Part shown: positions 24,601-37,539 of the stretch, one piece after another
How positions within the stretch are numbered: the first letter of the stretch is position 1
Layout of the letters: every line of letters begins with the position of its first letter
NCBI GenBank assembly: GCA_003254905.1
Contig: QANU01112129.1
Span: 1 to 64,000, forward strand
Source: Nissolia schottii
Taxonomy: Eukaryota; Streptophyta; Magnoliopsida; Fabales; Fabaceae
Direction of reading: 5' to 3'
DNA length: 64,000 nucleotides
Translations under genes and position numbers: made by a program
The notes under the pieces: model-generated
The model's database searches: none
What the model was told of the DNA's origin: nothing
The model's input: only the letters and a program-made list of their open reading frames with translations

Positions 24601-27269
24601 TCATCAATTTAAACTATCGAGAAAAATAGTTATTAATCTTACGTACACATGAAAGTAGCAATCTCCATTCCATTTATAACTTTTATAAAGTTCTTAATTA
24701 GACATATAATTTTATTTATCATTAATTATAGGTATCAAGTTGATTTTTGACTCATCGATTACACGTAATTCAAAGAATTAAACAACCTACTTAAACGACG
24801 AACAAATCGTTCTGCTCTTATATAAATTTAAACACAAAACCAGTTAAGGAATTGAAGTTTTCGACCACTACCATCAACCATACATACAAACAAACATATA
24901 GGGGATGATTCTAGGGAGATGAGGGGTTATATATGATCGTGAAATGAGTAAATCTAGATCATTAAAGTTTCAATGAATGGACAAAATTAAAAGATACATA
25001 AATGTCACATGATGACTTAAAATAATATCACTACATATCTGTAACTCAATGCGTGAATGTTTGAAATTTCTATTGCATGCATGATTGCTTTCAATTATCA
25101 TGTTATTACGGAAAAAAAAAAAAAGAGAAAAGGAAAAGAAGAGTTGAAAAATGACCAAAGTGTAGGTAGGAGGAAAATAATGGAAGAGGGAAGAGAGACA
25201 TATATAGACACATAGTGGAACAAAGAATCTCATCTCTCTTGATCTCAGTCTCTGGCATATATGCAGAGAGAGCCACAGCACTGATCATAGCTTGCTTGCT
25301 TGCTTTTGAAGGAAGATAAGCTGCAGAACGTTCCATCCATGCATAGGCATGTACAAACAGCACTATATATTAACATTATAAATTATTAGGTGACAAATCA
25401 AATTTTATGTGGACAGGTTTTACAATTTAGGAGTTTGAAATAGTAGACAGAAACCATGAGTCTAAGTTATTATATGGAAGTAAATAGATAGTACAATATA
25501 TTTATAATGTCGTTATTATCTTCTTCCATTCTCAATAATCAATTATGCTTGATTCAACACTAATTAGATTCAAGCCTTTTGTGGAGAGAAAGAAACTAAT
25601 GTTATTAGAGTTTTTATAGTCGGTCAGATTAAATTCAAATACGGATCATTTCGATTTTATTTTATTTTTTTAAAAAAGAAGCATATTCCCTATACAAACA
25701 GGAGTATTCATATCAAAACATTGTCCTTAATTAGAGCATTAATTAGAAAACTCTCTTACTGAAATCAACATAATAAAACCACTCCTTAATAATTTATTTA
25801 GATTAATTTAATTATGCGTATAGTCGCTATTAAGAAAAAAAAAAAAAGTATTACATTATAGTTTCATTTATACATAGCAACCTAGCGAGCGATGCCATTT
25901 CTCTGACTATTATACTTATGTAAGCTTCAAAGTTTTATTTATAATAATATATATAATTAAATAATAATATAAAACATTTTTATTTTCATAATATATAGAA
26001 ATCAATCTCTTGATTTTTTAAAACAAAAATGTGCACGAGTGGAGGGATCGACTGGTAGTGGTCAGGCAAGCATCAAGCATGCCCATAAAGCAAACAGACC
26101 AGGTACGGTAAGAGTCATAATAATTTTATCTACTTATTGTAAAAATGAGAATACAAATTTAATTATTAAAAAACATATTTATTAAATTAAAGATTAATTA
26201 TTAATATTCTATTTTCAAGGTTATAGTGTGCACTATCCATATAGATTGTGGAAAATTCTTTTTTAATTATAAAATAAGTGAATTTATGTACTACATTTAT
26301 TCTTTATTATTAAAAATGATGTAAAATATTAAAACTCATAAAAATAAATAATAAATATCGTTCACAGAATTATTTTCTGCATTGCACAGTAGATGACGTG
26401 GCAAATTAAAGACTCCATGATTGGCTGATGTTATTTGGAAGGTTGGGGGCAGGGCTGGACAGGGGCCTATGGGCCCATGGTTACGTGAGCCCGAAGCCCG
26501 AGGCTTCTGTCGGGACAGGGAGATGGGAAAGTGGGCCCCTCCCCCTTTTCATTTTTCACATACCTGACCCCGCTTTCCTTATTTTCTTTGTGATGGACGG
26601 ACAGGATTAAATTGATGGATTTGTATGGCGACGTGTCAGTTCAGATGTTATTTATTACTCGCTCCACTCGGGTTCCACTTCATTAGTTTTTTTAATGTAT
26701 TTAAAAAATAAAATAATAAATAAAATTGACTAAAAGAAGAACAAATAAAATGCCGATAAGACTCACATTTTATTATAATATTATTCATTAATATTATTGA
26801 ATGATGTGTGAGTTGATATTAAATAATATTTCTATTTTCCACTCTCTTTGCAAGGGCACACGGAGAAAGGCTTATCTCGTCCCTCAATTTTTTAACAATT
26901 CTTTTGAAGCATTGGATCGCACAAATTTTGCAAAAGTGTAATCTTCAAAAGGGTTTGGAGCAAATAATGTTAGCTAGATGAAGGTCAATTTGTTTTCACT
27001 TCTTTTTGCCATTGCGACACACAAGCACCAAAATTTATTTTTCCATCTAATTGTATAAAAAAATAATGTTTATTTGGATTGCCTTTTTTAAAGTATTTTT
27101 TTATAATAAAAAAATTAATTTTTTTATAATTTTAAAAGTGTTTGAATATAACTTAAAGTGTTTTTTTATATGTTTTATTAAAAAAAAATACTCTACTAAA
27201 AAAGAACTTTTATTATAAATCAATTCAAACTAATCAATATTCTATATAAGTCACTTTTAGTTAATATTG

Positions 27270-27317
<48 letters not shown>

Positions 27318-29718
27318 ACAGATTTCTTAAAGGGGAGAAATATGTTAAAATATTGTTACGAAGTAAAGTTATCACTCAAGAGAAGTTCAACATGATAAAA
27401 GACGGGGAGTTGAGGCAAATCCAAAATATTGGTCTATAAAACTTCAATCTAGAGCTCAATGCCTATCTAACTCAAAGATCTTGTATTTCTAGACTCTTGC
27501 TAATTTAGGCATTAGATTGAGTGTTTGCAAGTACATACACCTTTCATTGCGGCTCAAGAAACGAGATAGCAACCAATCAAGTGTTTCCGATCACCACCTT
27601 TCGATGTCATGGTGCTTAGATAATTTGAAACCCAAATTCAATATTATTTTTTTGTTCTGATTAAACCATTAGCATCCGAACCTTGTTAGAAACCCAATTG
27701 TAAGATTTTGTAGTGGGTAGAGAGCTCCTAGTGATAATTTTTTTTTATTCTCAGGAGTTCAAATTCGAGACCACTAGTTAAAGGATTAAAACCAATATTA
27801 CTTTAACCAACCGTATTTTGATAATTTTCAATACTTTAGTGTTTGTGTATAAAAAATCAAAATAATGCGTAAATAATATTGTTATTTGATATAACAAAAT
27901 AGGATAAAATTTAAGCCACCAAAAAGATCATCAAATCAATATTCACAAGTTATCTTAGTTTACTATGATAAGATGTATGATTATTAGTTTACAACTAATT
28001 AAGCCAAATATATATTACTCATAATTGATAGCAACACTTATATTCATGTTAGTCAAATATATATAAATGTATTGCCAAGTTAGACAGCACACACATCGTA
28101 TGATTGACATTGCCAACCTTAATGGCTGCAATTGGGATCATCGTGTGGTGCGAAATTGATTCGATTCCGATCATTATAATGGGGTCCATCTTAGATATGA
28201 TATCAAACCATAAAAGCTTTGGTTATCCAATGAGAATTCCTCAAATTCAAAATTGCTGCTGATGATGGATAAGTTGTGTCACACAAAATGTCAATATATA
28301 TATAGAGAGAGAGATAGTGGTTCATTGAACTCAAATTGTTGGGGTCCTTCAATTTGTCCCATGATGGCTTCCGGGACCCAATTCCATGAAAAAAAAGAAA
28401 CCACTTAATTAGTATAGTATGTTACTATATGTTTGGGGTTAGCTTTCTATATATGATAAAAGTTCATAATTTAACCATTTGATTCATCATGAATAGAGAA
28501 ATAATAGTTGTCCGTACAGTTATGGGACCCACACCAGCCAACCACTAATATGTTTGAAAATGAAAAAAAAACTAATAATTAAAAAAATACAAATAATCTT
28601 TATTCCTTTCTATCAAGGGTGTTAGTGTAATGACAGAGATATTGTATAACCTACATAGAAATTTTGATTCAATTTTCTAAAAATAATAGGATCGAAAAAT
28701 CCCTAATATCACCAAAAATACTTTTCCCTACTTTTACATGTGTCTTTTTTTTTTTTCTCTAAAATAAGTATTGTGACTTCTTTCATTAAAATAACTCATA
28801 ACAGGAATAAAAGTACAATTTAAATAATATGCGTAATCTGCTGAGATTTAACAATGATCAACTACAGCACAAGTTGCACCTACTTCTTAAAAAAAACTAA
28901 TGGAACAAACCTCTTACTTTTTTACGTATTTTTTGATTTATACTCCCATGTTTGAGATTCACCACAAAAGATCACACATAATTAGATTAATTATATCTAA
29001 CAATTTAAAGAATTCATTCCTCAATTTGGAAATTTTCTTGGTGTGGAGAAGGATCTATATGTATCAGAGTGGAATGATTCAAAGAGTGGTTATGATTAGT
29101 GGCCGGAAAATATACGGGCAGAGTAAGGCAGGGAAATGGAAATGAAAGGAGAAAAACAAAGCTTAATGATGGTAAGGAAGAAAGTTAATTAGAGGCCACT
29201 GGTGTTTAACAGTAGTAATTAAAAAAGAATTAGTAGCATTAATCTAGCTAGCAATGAAAGTATCTTTGTTTGGATCATTGTGTCATTTCCATCCAATTGC
29301 GCATAATTGTCTTACATTAGAAGATTAATTGTGAAATTAATTAATACTAGCTAATATGTAAGATAATTAAATCCTTTACACCACATCACTAATCAATTAA
29401 GATGCAATTATCTTCGATTTGACTATTGATTTTTATTTAATTTAATTTATCTATGATGACTAAGTTACAACAGCATTTTCTTCCTTTTTATAATCAAAGA
29501 TTCCAAGCGTTAATTAATTTTTAAATATATAAGAGGTACAAACATATGAACAAAGATGAAGACGTGATATGATAGATGACCAAATTAAGCTTTAACACCA
29601 ACATCACATTTCAAGTCTTCGCATTGGATTAGGGAATATTATTCATGTTTAACTGTTTGGACTAATTGTGTAAGAAGAAGTTTCTTTCTCATTATTATCT
29701 TGATAGCCTACCGGGTAA
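21650..29718. other. Long gene-poor AT-rich region
   Basis: No supported gene in about 8 kb. A (TA)n microsatellite spans 27273-27313. A GC-richer island at about 26420-26640 (GGGCCCATGG, AGCCCGAAGCCCGAGG) contains only a 60-codon chance frame. Tracts with TGATAAACACTATCT-type short duplications occur near 23290-23330. A weak SINE-like stretch with GGAGTTCAAATTCGAGACC lies near 27705-27830. The remainder shows nothing recognisable. Confidence 0.45.
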
Positions 29719-29792
29719 GGCTCCATGACCCAATGGATAAGGCGCTGGTCTACGGAACTTGAGATTCTGGCTTCGATCCCCCAGTGGAGTCG
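29719..29792 (+). pseudogene. Degenerate nuclear tRNA-Arg(ACG) copy
   Basis: The order of landmarks matches plant tRNA-Arg(ACG): GGCTCCATGACCCAATGG, D arm, CTGGTCTACGGA anticodon loop with ACG, and TGGAGTCG acceptor end. It differs where it matters. The 3' side of the anticodon stem reads ACTTG instead of ACCAG, which leaves one mismatch and one G-U pair, and the T arm has a G-to-C change and one extra C (GGCTTCGATCCCCC). The acceptor stem still pairs with one G-U. It is most likely a pseudogene or a SINE head. Confidence 0.75.
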
Positions 29793-31998
29793 CCAATGAT
29801 TTAAACTGTTTTGATAAACGAATTTAAAACATAAAATGAAGATGAAAAAATGAGAGATTATGAGTTCGTAAGCTTGTTTTGAAACTTGAGAAAGGAAAGA
29901 GGAATGAAAGGAAGGAAAAATGGGGCTATGAGGGTTGGATTGTGAGGGGTGAACAACTTTGTCCTCCAATCCAAGCTCTTGTTGTGGGTGACTTCAGCTG
30001 TTGAGTTTGAGAGCAAGAGATTGTGGTATTTTCGGATATGCCCTCCAACTCGGGATTTCTCTATTCGGGTTGCTTATGCTTAGTGTATGCGTGTGTGTTC
30101 TATTCCTTGTATTCTATGTGTTTCTCTCTTGAATCCTCCATCTTATTATCTGATTTTCCATCTTTTTCTTATCCTCTTTCTCATTCCTAGGATTCCATTT
30201 AACTTCCTTGGGTCTTGTTATTGACAGGTCATTTTCAAGGCTACAAGACAAGACCCTCTGTTGCGTGGGTCCTTGTGGCTGCAGCTTTAACTATGATATG
30301 TCATTCTCAAATCTTACTTCAGTGCAAATTTCTTACACAAACTACCTAGTATAAACAAACATACTTTTTGCCTCTCTTTCTTAGGTTGTTGTAAAAGGTT
30401 CCTAAAGGGTATAAGGCCAGAATTTCTTGCTGCACCTTCAGCAGGTCATCAGAGGGCGTCCAGAAGAGTCCATGAGACCACAATCTGAAGGCTGTTGCAT
30501 GCTGTCAAGTTCAGTTGTTGTGAGGGTGTATCCGTTTGCTTGCTCCCTAAGTCCTAACAGCTGGCCAAAAAGCATTGGAATGGATCCCATGACATCTTTG
30601 GGATGTGGGGTAAGATCCAAAGCTTTCCAATCCATAATCTTTCATAGTTCCCCTTCTTATCTTTTTGTGAATCTACTCAGGGCATATTTTATGACACCAC
30701 CCTATGCCAAACCCTTATGACCACACTAGAGACAAATGTTTATGCTTCTAGCTTAATCTCTCATTAGTGATTATCCTCAATCCATGTGTTACAAAGGGGT
30801 TTATATCAATCTTCAACTCTGAATTTCAAACAAGATTTCAATTGAGGATTTTTTTTTTTTTTTACAGCCAATAAAGTTAATTTCACATGAACTTATTCTC
30901 TATCAGATTTCTCTATCCATCTTTTTTCGTAATTGGCATGATTGGCACAATATTATACATAATTAGTTATAATTATATTTTAAAGAGTGCATTAATTGGT
31001 TTACTTGACATATAGTACAAAGTACATATAGTAACAAATTAAATGGGGGCATATTGATTAGAGAAATTGAATGATGAAAACTGGGACTCCTTCCGTCTAA
31101 TATTACGTGTCTTTTTATTCAAAATTTTGTTCAAAGTTAATTATCGTTTGATTAGATTAAAGAAATATTAATTTTTATTTTTTCAATTATACCCCTATTT
31201 TTCATGAGTTCTTTATTGTTGTATTAATTGTATTACAATTTTTTATAACACTATTTTCCACTAGCTACTTTAATTAAAGTAAGAGAAGGGTGAGAGAAAT
31301 AAAAAAAACTTTGAAGGATAATTTAGTTTAAATACTTAATATTTTTTTTAAGCATGTGTAAATTAATTAATTCATTATTTTATATCCATTTGTCAAAAGC
31401 AATGTGTAATATTGGATTGAGTGAGCAACCACGTGACAAAAAAAATAATATAAAATGTAAAGTACAACTAGCAATAAAAAAAATGGTCTAAAAACTTATT
31501 AGTAACAATAACTTTAGCAATCTACAAACACTAGCATTCTTCATATTCCTCTTGATCAATAACATTCAAATCTTACCTCTTTTTTGGGTCTTGAATTTAA
31601 TCTGATATGGCCTGGCTAGCCCAACCTTTTCTTATTGGGTCAATAAAATTCAAGTCGTCGTTTTTTTTTAATTTGTCAAAAGGACATCACTTAAAAACGT
31701 GCAAATTAGCATATTCTTTATTTCGTTCTAAGAAGGCCCAATATTAAAATTGAGCCCAAACCATCATTTTACAAGCCCATAAAGCACAGCGAAAGAAAGA
31801 AAGCCCACAAGAGGTAACCCAACAAACAATGGGTCAGTAAAATGTAATGTAGCTTCCAGTTTCTAATGGATCAAGATCATCTCATTGGGCATGTGAATTT
31901 TCTACTGTGTCTGATATCTTCTTATTAATTTTTATATTGTTTATGGGATCATTCTTAAATGCACCCAGAACTTTGCAATGGTATGCACCTTATGGACT
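29793..31998. other. Intergenic with unassigned GC-richer segment
   Basis: At about 30220-30720 base composition rises and a 97-codon plus frame and a 65-codon minus frame overlap. A pyrimidine tract ending TTATTGACAG precedes it, like a splice acceptor. I do not recognise either peptide. It may be a captured exon or gene relic. The rest, including a T-run at 30850-30863, is AT-rich with nothing nameable. Confidence 0.35.
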
Positions 31999-32061
31999 GT
32001 GGTAGTCCATTTACATTTAACAACAATTTTAAAATGTGGTTAAATGTAAATGGACTACCAC
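31999..32061. repeat. Perfect 23 bp inverted repeat with 17 base loop
   Basis: The arms 31999-32021 and 32039-32061 are exact reverse complements (GTGGTAGTCCATTT to GTTAAAT, and back), separated by an AT-rich loop. A transcript would form a strong hairpin. No known plant microRNA sequence is recognised in the arms. Confidence 0.85.
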
Positions 32062-32339
32062 CAAACTTTTAAATTCTCTTGTCCTCTCCTCTCGGCACTG
32101 CCGCCTCCACCACCACATGACAAATGGTGCAAAATCCTAGTCATTTATTACAAATAAAACAAATCTAAAGGTTGTTATTATGTGAGACTAGGATACACCC
32201 AAATTTTATATCAACGTGCATCAAGCACCAATTTTGTCAAGGTGCCTGTAAGAATGACCCATCGTTTATGTTATGTATGAGTCTTATCTTCTAATTAATC
32301 GTGGGAAATCACACATAAACTTGTTAAGAATACATGTTC

Positions 32340-33995
32340 CCATGTCATATGAAAAAAGTTTTGTGTATGTCCTTTTTTTTTTGCCACCAATCTGCTACCA
32401 CATTAAATGCACATTTTTTCCTCTCTTCTCTCCTCACCCTTCCTTCATTTGTTTATTCTTCTTTTTTTTTCATTATATCACAAACATTTTTTTCCTTCTT
32501 CATTTGTTCAGTTTTTCTAGTTCGTTTTTCTTCATTAATCACATACAACATTTTGATATAATTTTTTCGTCAATTTTTCTTCTTTGCAAGATATTATGGA
32601 TTTCAAAGTTTTTATTTTTGTATTGGTTTGTGTAGTGTTTCAGTTTTTTTGTTGTTAAAAAGTTTGTGCATGTGTATTAAAAATTTTGTGTATTATTATT
32701 CAAAAGTTTGTGCACATGAACACCAAAGTTTTATTCTTTGTATTCATTTTCATTTTCTTTTCTATCATATTTTCTATTTCTGGTTGTTCAAAAGTTTGTG
32801 CACGTGAGTATCAATTTTTTTTTATTCTTTGTTTTTGTTTCATTTTCGTCTTATTATTTGTTTTTGCTTGTTAAAAAGTTTGTCCTCGTCAGCTCAAAAG
32901 TTTGTGCATGGTAGCGAGTAAGTCCACACGCTTAGAGTGTGAATGGGGAGTAAGAGAGAGAGCACGACAGTTACTTTTCGCTATTCAATGTACTGCAAAT
33001 TCGATCTAATTTGGTTTCATATGTGAAAAATGTTTGTGCATGTGCATGCAAAAGTTTGTGCATTTGATGCCACTGTGTATACCTTACATACGTCATACGG
33101 TGATTGTGTGATGACAACAAAACTGATGTACACCTGGCATTACTGATGTCATATTGACATGAACAAGTGTTAGTGAAGGATAGAGATGTGTGAACATGAC
33201 TCTCTCATCTGTTTTTAATATGTAGCCCATCGATCAAATTATAATCACGCCCATTTATGGCTTTCACCATGCATATGCAAAAGAGAAATAATAAGATGGC
33301 AACTAATTTTGAAACTTTATGACAACCACACTCATAAGAAAAAAGTTTTATGTACACTTTTCTACCATCAATCTACCACCGCATTAAATGTACATTTTTT
33401 CTCTCTTATCCTCCACTCTCTCTCACTTTCTCACGCTCCTCTTCTTCTTCTTTTTCTTCTTCTCCTATTTTTTTTATTCTCTCTTCTCCCCTTACCCTTC
33501 ATTTTTGTTCTTCTACATAAGAAGTTATGGATCTGAGAGTTTTCATTTTCGTATTCCTTTGTGCAATTTTTCAATTTTTCTAGTTGTTAAAAATTTTTGT
33601 ACATGTGTGTAAAAAAGTTTGTGTATTATTATTCAAAAATTTGTGCACATGAGCCCCAAAGTTTTCCTCTTCGTATTCATTTTTGTTGTATTTTTTCGGT
33701 TATTCAAAAGTTTGTGCACATGAGTACCAAAATTTTCATATTCTTCGTTTTTATTTCATTTTTGTCGTATTATTTGGTCTGCATATTAAAAAATTTGTGC
33801 ATGATAGTGAGTGAGTCACACGCTTTGTGAGTGGGGAGCAAGAGAGAGTGTGACAGTTACTTTTCGTAATTTAATGCATCACAAATTTGATGTGCAAAAG
33901 TTTGTGCATTCTATACCGTTATATATACCATACGTATGTCATACACTGGTTGTACGGTGATAACAAAACTAGTGTACACCTAGCATTATTGCACT
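32340..33995 (+). repeat. Diverged tandem duplication of a T-rich unit with AAAAGTTTGTGCA repeats
   Basis: Copy A (about 32340-33166) and copy B (about 33330-33995) follow the same order: AAAAAGTTTTRTGTA, a CATTAAATG box, a long CT-rich tract, many AAAAGTTTGTGCA motifs, AGAGAGAGYRYGACAGTTACTT, and TGTACACCTRGCATTA. Copies differ by many substitutions and indels, so the duplication is old. Long frames here are low-complexity Phe/Leu/Ser by-products of T-rich DNA. Confidence 0.65.
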
Positions 33996-34177
33996 CATAA
34001 AGGTGTGAGATTCACCATAGCAGGCCCCATAATAGACTCATACCTTTCTAAGTGTAGTTATCCCAAAGTTGTCACAAAAAATTATCGTCGTAGTTAGAGG
34101 TGCATATGGATATGGGTCAACTTGATGGCCCAACCAATCCAACCCAATATAATATTTTTGAGTTGGGTCAGGTCATT

Positions 34178-34250
34178 TGTAACATCCCGATTTTTCGTTA
34201 GAGAAATATTCATAAAATATAAATAATTAATTCATTTTCTAAGCATGATT
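34178..34250 (+). mobile_element. Start of an LTR, cut off by an N
   Basis: TGTAACATCCCGATTTTTCG and the next 50 bases match the LTR start at 2161 read on the other strand, with about a dozen differences. The match stops at the single N at 34251, after which unrelated mitochondrial-like sequence follows. The rest of the LTR is therefore missing from the assembly or was never there. Confidence 0.6.
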
Positions 34251-37200
34251 NAGGGACTAGAAAGCAAAAAACCAATACAACTTCTACGAATGTTCATGCT
34301 GGACTGAAAACTACTGAACTACTTCGATTGTTGATTCCACTATCTTCCTAGTGTGATCTCAAGCCTTACTGCACACAAAGTAATTAGATATGCCCTTCCC
34401 TTGCACTTCATTACGAGATAGGGGATATACGGAAATAGGGCTAGGTGCTGTGGGATTTCTTTTTATACATACCGAATTTACTAAGGCCTACCCTAGGCTT
34501 GAAAGACCGGCCAGGAAGGGTCTTATTAGAAAGCATACTACTATCCTTTATCCTTTGTTGAAAGATTACAAGTTTCGGGGACTTGGTAATGGTTGATTTA
34601 AAGTAAAGGGCTTGCTTCCTTGTCCAGCATCATAGGCGGGCACCTGACCTGCCAAACATATTATTCTACCTGCCAAGTTTACTACCCGCTAACGGATCCG
34701 ATAAGAGATTCCAATAGCTAGAGTACTATTCGCTACCGGTACCGGAAAATAAGGCACAGAGCAAGGGCTTTCATTCATAACGAGTAAGTGCCCCGGCAGT
34801 CTCTCATTCAGACATAGGAAAAAAACTTTCTTCTAAGATGGTGAAGGCGCAAGCAAATACATTCTCCGTGGCTTTAACCCTATGCATAAGATACTTATGT
34901 GCTAACCCTCTATATTAATGCTCCGGGGAGGGCATTCATTCTTTACTTAGCGCAAGAAGGAATTAGTTCAGTCAGAAGCACATGGGGCGCTGTTCCTCTA
35001 AAACGAAGGTGGCGAAACATTCATTTCTTCCAAGGTGCTTAACTAAGAAAACGGACTTGGACGTTGATTCGGCATACCCCGTATGGATTATTGATATTGA
35101 ATTTATTGTTTCTCACTAAAGATAGTGCAAAGTTCGCTCATATAGCCATTTACAGGCATATCTTAGTGCCTACTACGCGGGGCGGGGGTCCGCCTAGCAG
35201 AAGCCGCCTTTATTGCGACAGAGAGAGCTTCCATCAAGGAAAGCTCAATCCCATCTCGTGCCCTGTAAGAAAAGAACGAAAGGTCATCAGTTCCAGAGCC
35301 TATTCGATGTCATCTTCCTTGTTCTATTCTGATTTAACCCCTATTCATCGTACAACAACTATGGCAGCCAAGAGCGCTGCTTATTCCCTTCATGTTTAGA
35401 TGCTTCCTGTACTGATCGATGCGAAGAATAGCTCTAGTTAGTTTATACTACCCGCTCTCGCTTACTTGCCTGCCCTTATTGGGATTTCTTTCCTATAATG
35501 CCTATAAAGGCGAAGATTTTGTGTTCTAACAGCGGCAGATCAAAACAGGGGGTAGGAATGGACTCCTATACTGACTAAGAAAGAGTTTGAATGATACCGA
35601 TTCGCTTTTTCAAGCCTCTCAAGTTTAAGCAGATAGTAGTTCAATCAAAGAAAGCGTCGGGGCTATTACATTACACATCCACTGATATGGACAAATAAAG
35701 AAAAGTCATGCGGCACAGTAAAAAGGAAAAAAAGCCTTAACGGCCTCGCTTCACTTATTATATATATTTATTCTATTCTAAATTTCAACCACTTAAAGGA
35801 TAGAATCCCCATCAGATTAAAGGGCTAGCAATGGTCCAAGGCCTGCAACAGAGTCCTACCACATGAAGGGATGGCACCCAACTTGCTTGTTGACATGTGA
35901 GGGAGTATGAGGTGGCAGGATTTACCACTAGAGCCCTATGGTAGTGATGGTACTCCTTCGAGTGCCTTTTGCGCTTAGCCTCGGAAAGAGGTGCTTCTAC
36001 AGCGAAGGTGCTAAAACGGCAAACTGACTTCGGAAACTTAAACGAATCAATTCCCACTTGACCCATTCTTCTGACTGCGCTAGCATGATCGGATACGGCA
36101 ACAGAGATTCGTTCAACTTCGCTCTCAGGGGCGGGCAAGCCATGTACGGCACACGGAAAAACCCTTCATCCCCTTTCCTTTATTTTATTAGTTGCTTTTT
36201 AAATTCCCCTTATATACAATATCGTTTTGGCTTTACTGTTATAGGGAAGATGGTGTGAAAGAAGCAAATACCCCAAACCCCAAGATCAAGATGAATCGAA
36301 GATGCTACAAGAAAGATGTAGGAGTGAGGGAATCCCTTTACTTCTTCCTTCGGACCTTATGCAGTAAATAAAGGAATTGAAGCGGACTAATCTTCCATTC
36401 GAAGTCAGGTCGATATGTATCTGACATGGAAAATTAGTTCTATTTCCAGTCTGGAATAAGAATAGAGTCTACTTCCTGCTCGATGAGGATCATCAGTTCG
36501 GTCGGCTCAAAGAGCTGGGCACTAAGAAAACGACTCTTTCGAAGAAGTTCTTGTTAGTCAAAGACAGGTCCTCTCTTCTCTCTTGCAGAAGGGGAATTCG
36601 AAGGGTTGGTTCAATATATGAATCTTGGTCATAAGATAAGGCTTGCAAGAGTCCTAGCGCTATCGGAAACTTTGCGTAAAGATGACGACTTATCCTTTAC
36701 TATTCTATTGCAAAGTCTTACAGTTCTATCACTAAGGAATTCTAAAGTAAAGGCTCATACCTTACCATCTGACTCCTGTCGAAAAAAGACTCGACCTCCT
36801 TAGGCTTAATGCCCTTTTAGCTTTGGGCAAATTCCTATCCGTTTTGGTAAGCATTTCTCAAAATCTGGTGTTGGTGTGCCTTCGGAGCAAGCTCCCGCGG
36901 TCTCGCCTTAATTTAATAACTTTCCTTACTCCTTCGCCTGCGAGCTACTAGTATATCTCTGGTCAGTCTTTATTTCATTCCTTCCAAAAGGACAGGAAAA
37001 GTCGATGGATCGGGGGAACATGAGAAGGAAGAAAAGGAAATCTTAATATCATAAGCATTGGATGATGGAAAAAGCAAGCAAGCCCAGAATAGGGTAGGGC
37101 ATTTTCTTGTCCCACCTAGCAGTTAAAATAAAAAGAAAGGATTCGTTGCTTCAACTTCTTTTCTCGTGGTAGGTAGTAGAGACAGTAGAGCAAGAAGGGG

Positions 37201-37539
37201 TGGGTTTTACCCTAAAGACGTGTTAGAGAGTTCAGACTTCCTTGATAGGGCGGATGATCCCTCCTTTTCATTGAGAAATTGCGGATAGTCTAAATCATTT
37301 TCTAGTTGAGTTAAGGATGGATGTTCTTAAGCTGTTAAGGCATGTTTAATGTTTAAGTAGTTATGGCAGACAACGAGGTTTTGCAAGCTCCTTCTTCCGC
37401 CGAAGATAATCGACAAAGAAGCTAGCTAAAAGAGAAGGTAATCAAAGATTTTTTTTTAAGGCTTCTTGGTTGGGACAGTCTTCTTATTCTTTGGATTGCG
37501 GGTTTGCTTTCTGCTGCGGCTGTAGAAGGAAGCTTACAC

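Noticed and set aside
25255-25350. Possible microRNA-like stretch (GGCATATATGCAGAGAGAGCC) and the 85-codon minus frame over it
   Set aside because: It resembles no known plant microRNA well, has no convincing stem, and the minus frame becomes low-complexity Phe/Leu.
30427-30720. 97-codon frame with somewhat gene-like composition
   Set aside because: No recognisable domain, an overlapping frame on the other strand is equally plausible, and no splice structure could be built. Kept only as a note in the intergenic entry.
32273-33830. Several 60-120 codon frames rich in Phe, Ser and Leu
   Set aside because: By-products of T- and CT-rich repeats. No domain, and not conserved between the two duplicated copies.
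37504-37539. Upstream extension of the mitochondrial-like frame
   Set aside because: It would need a TTG start; the first ATG is at 37540, so I used that.
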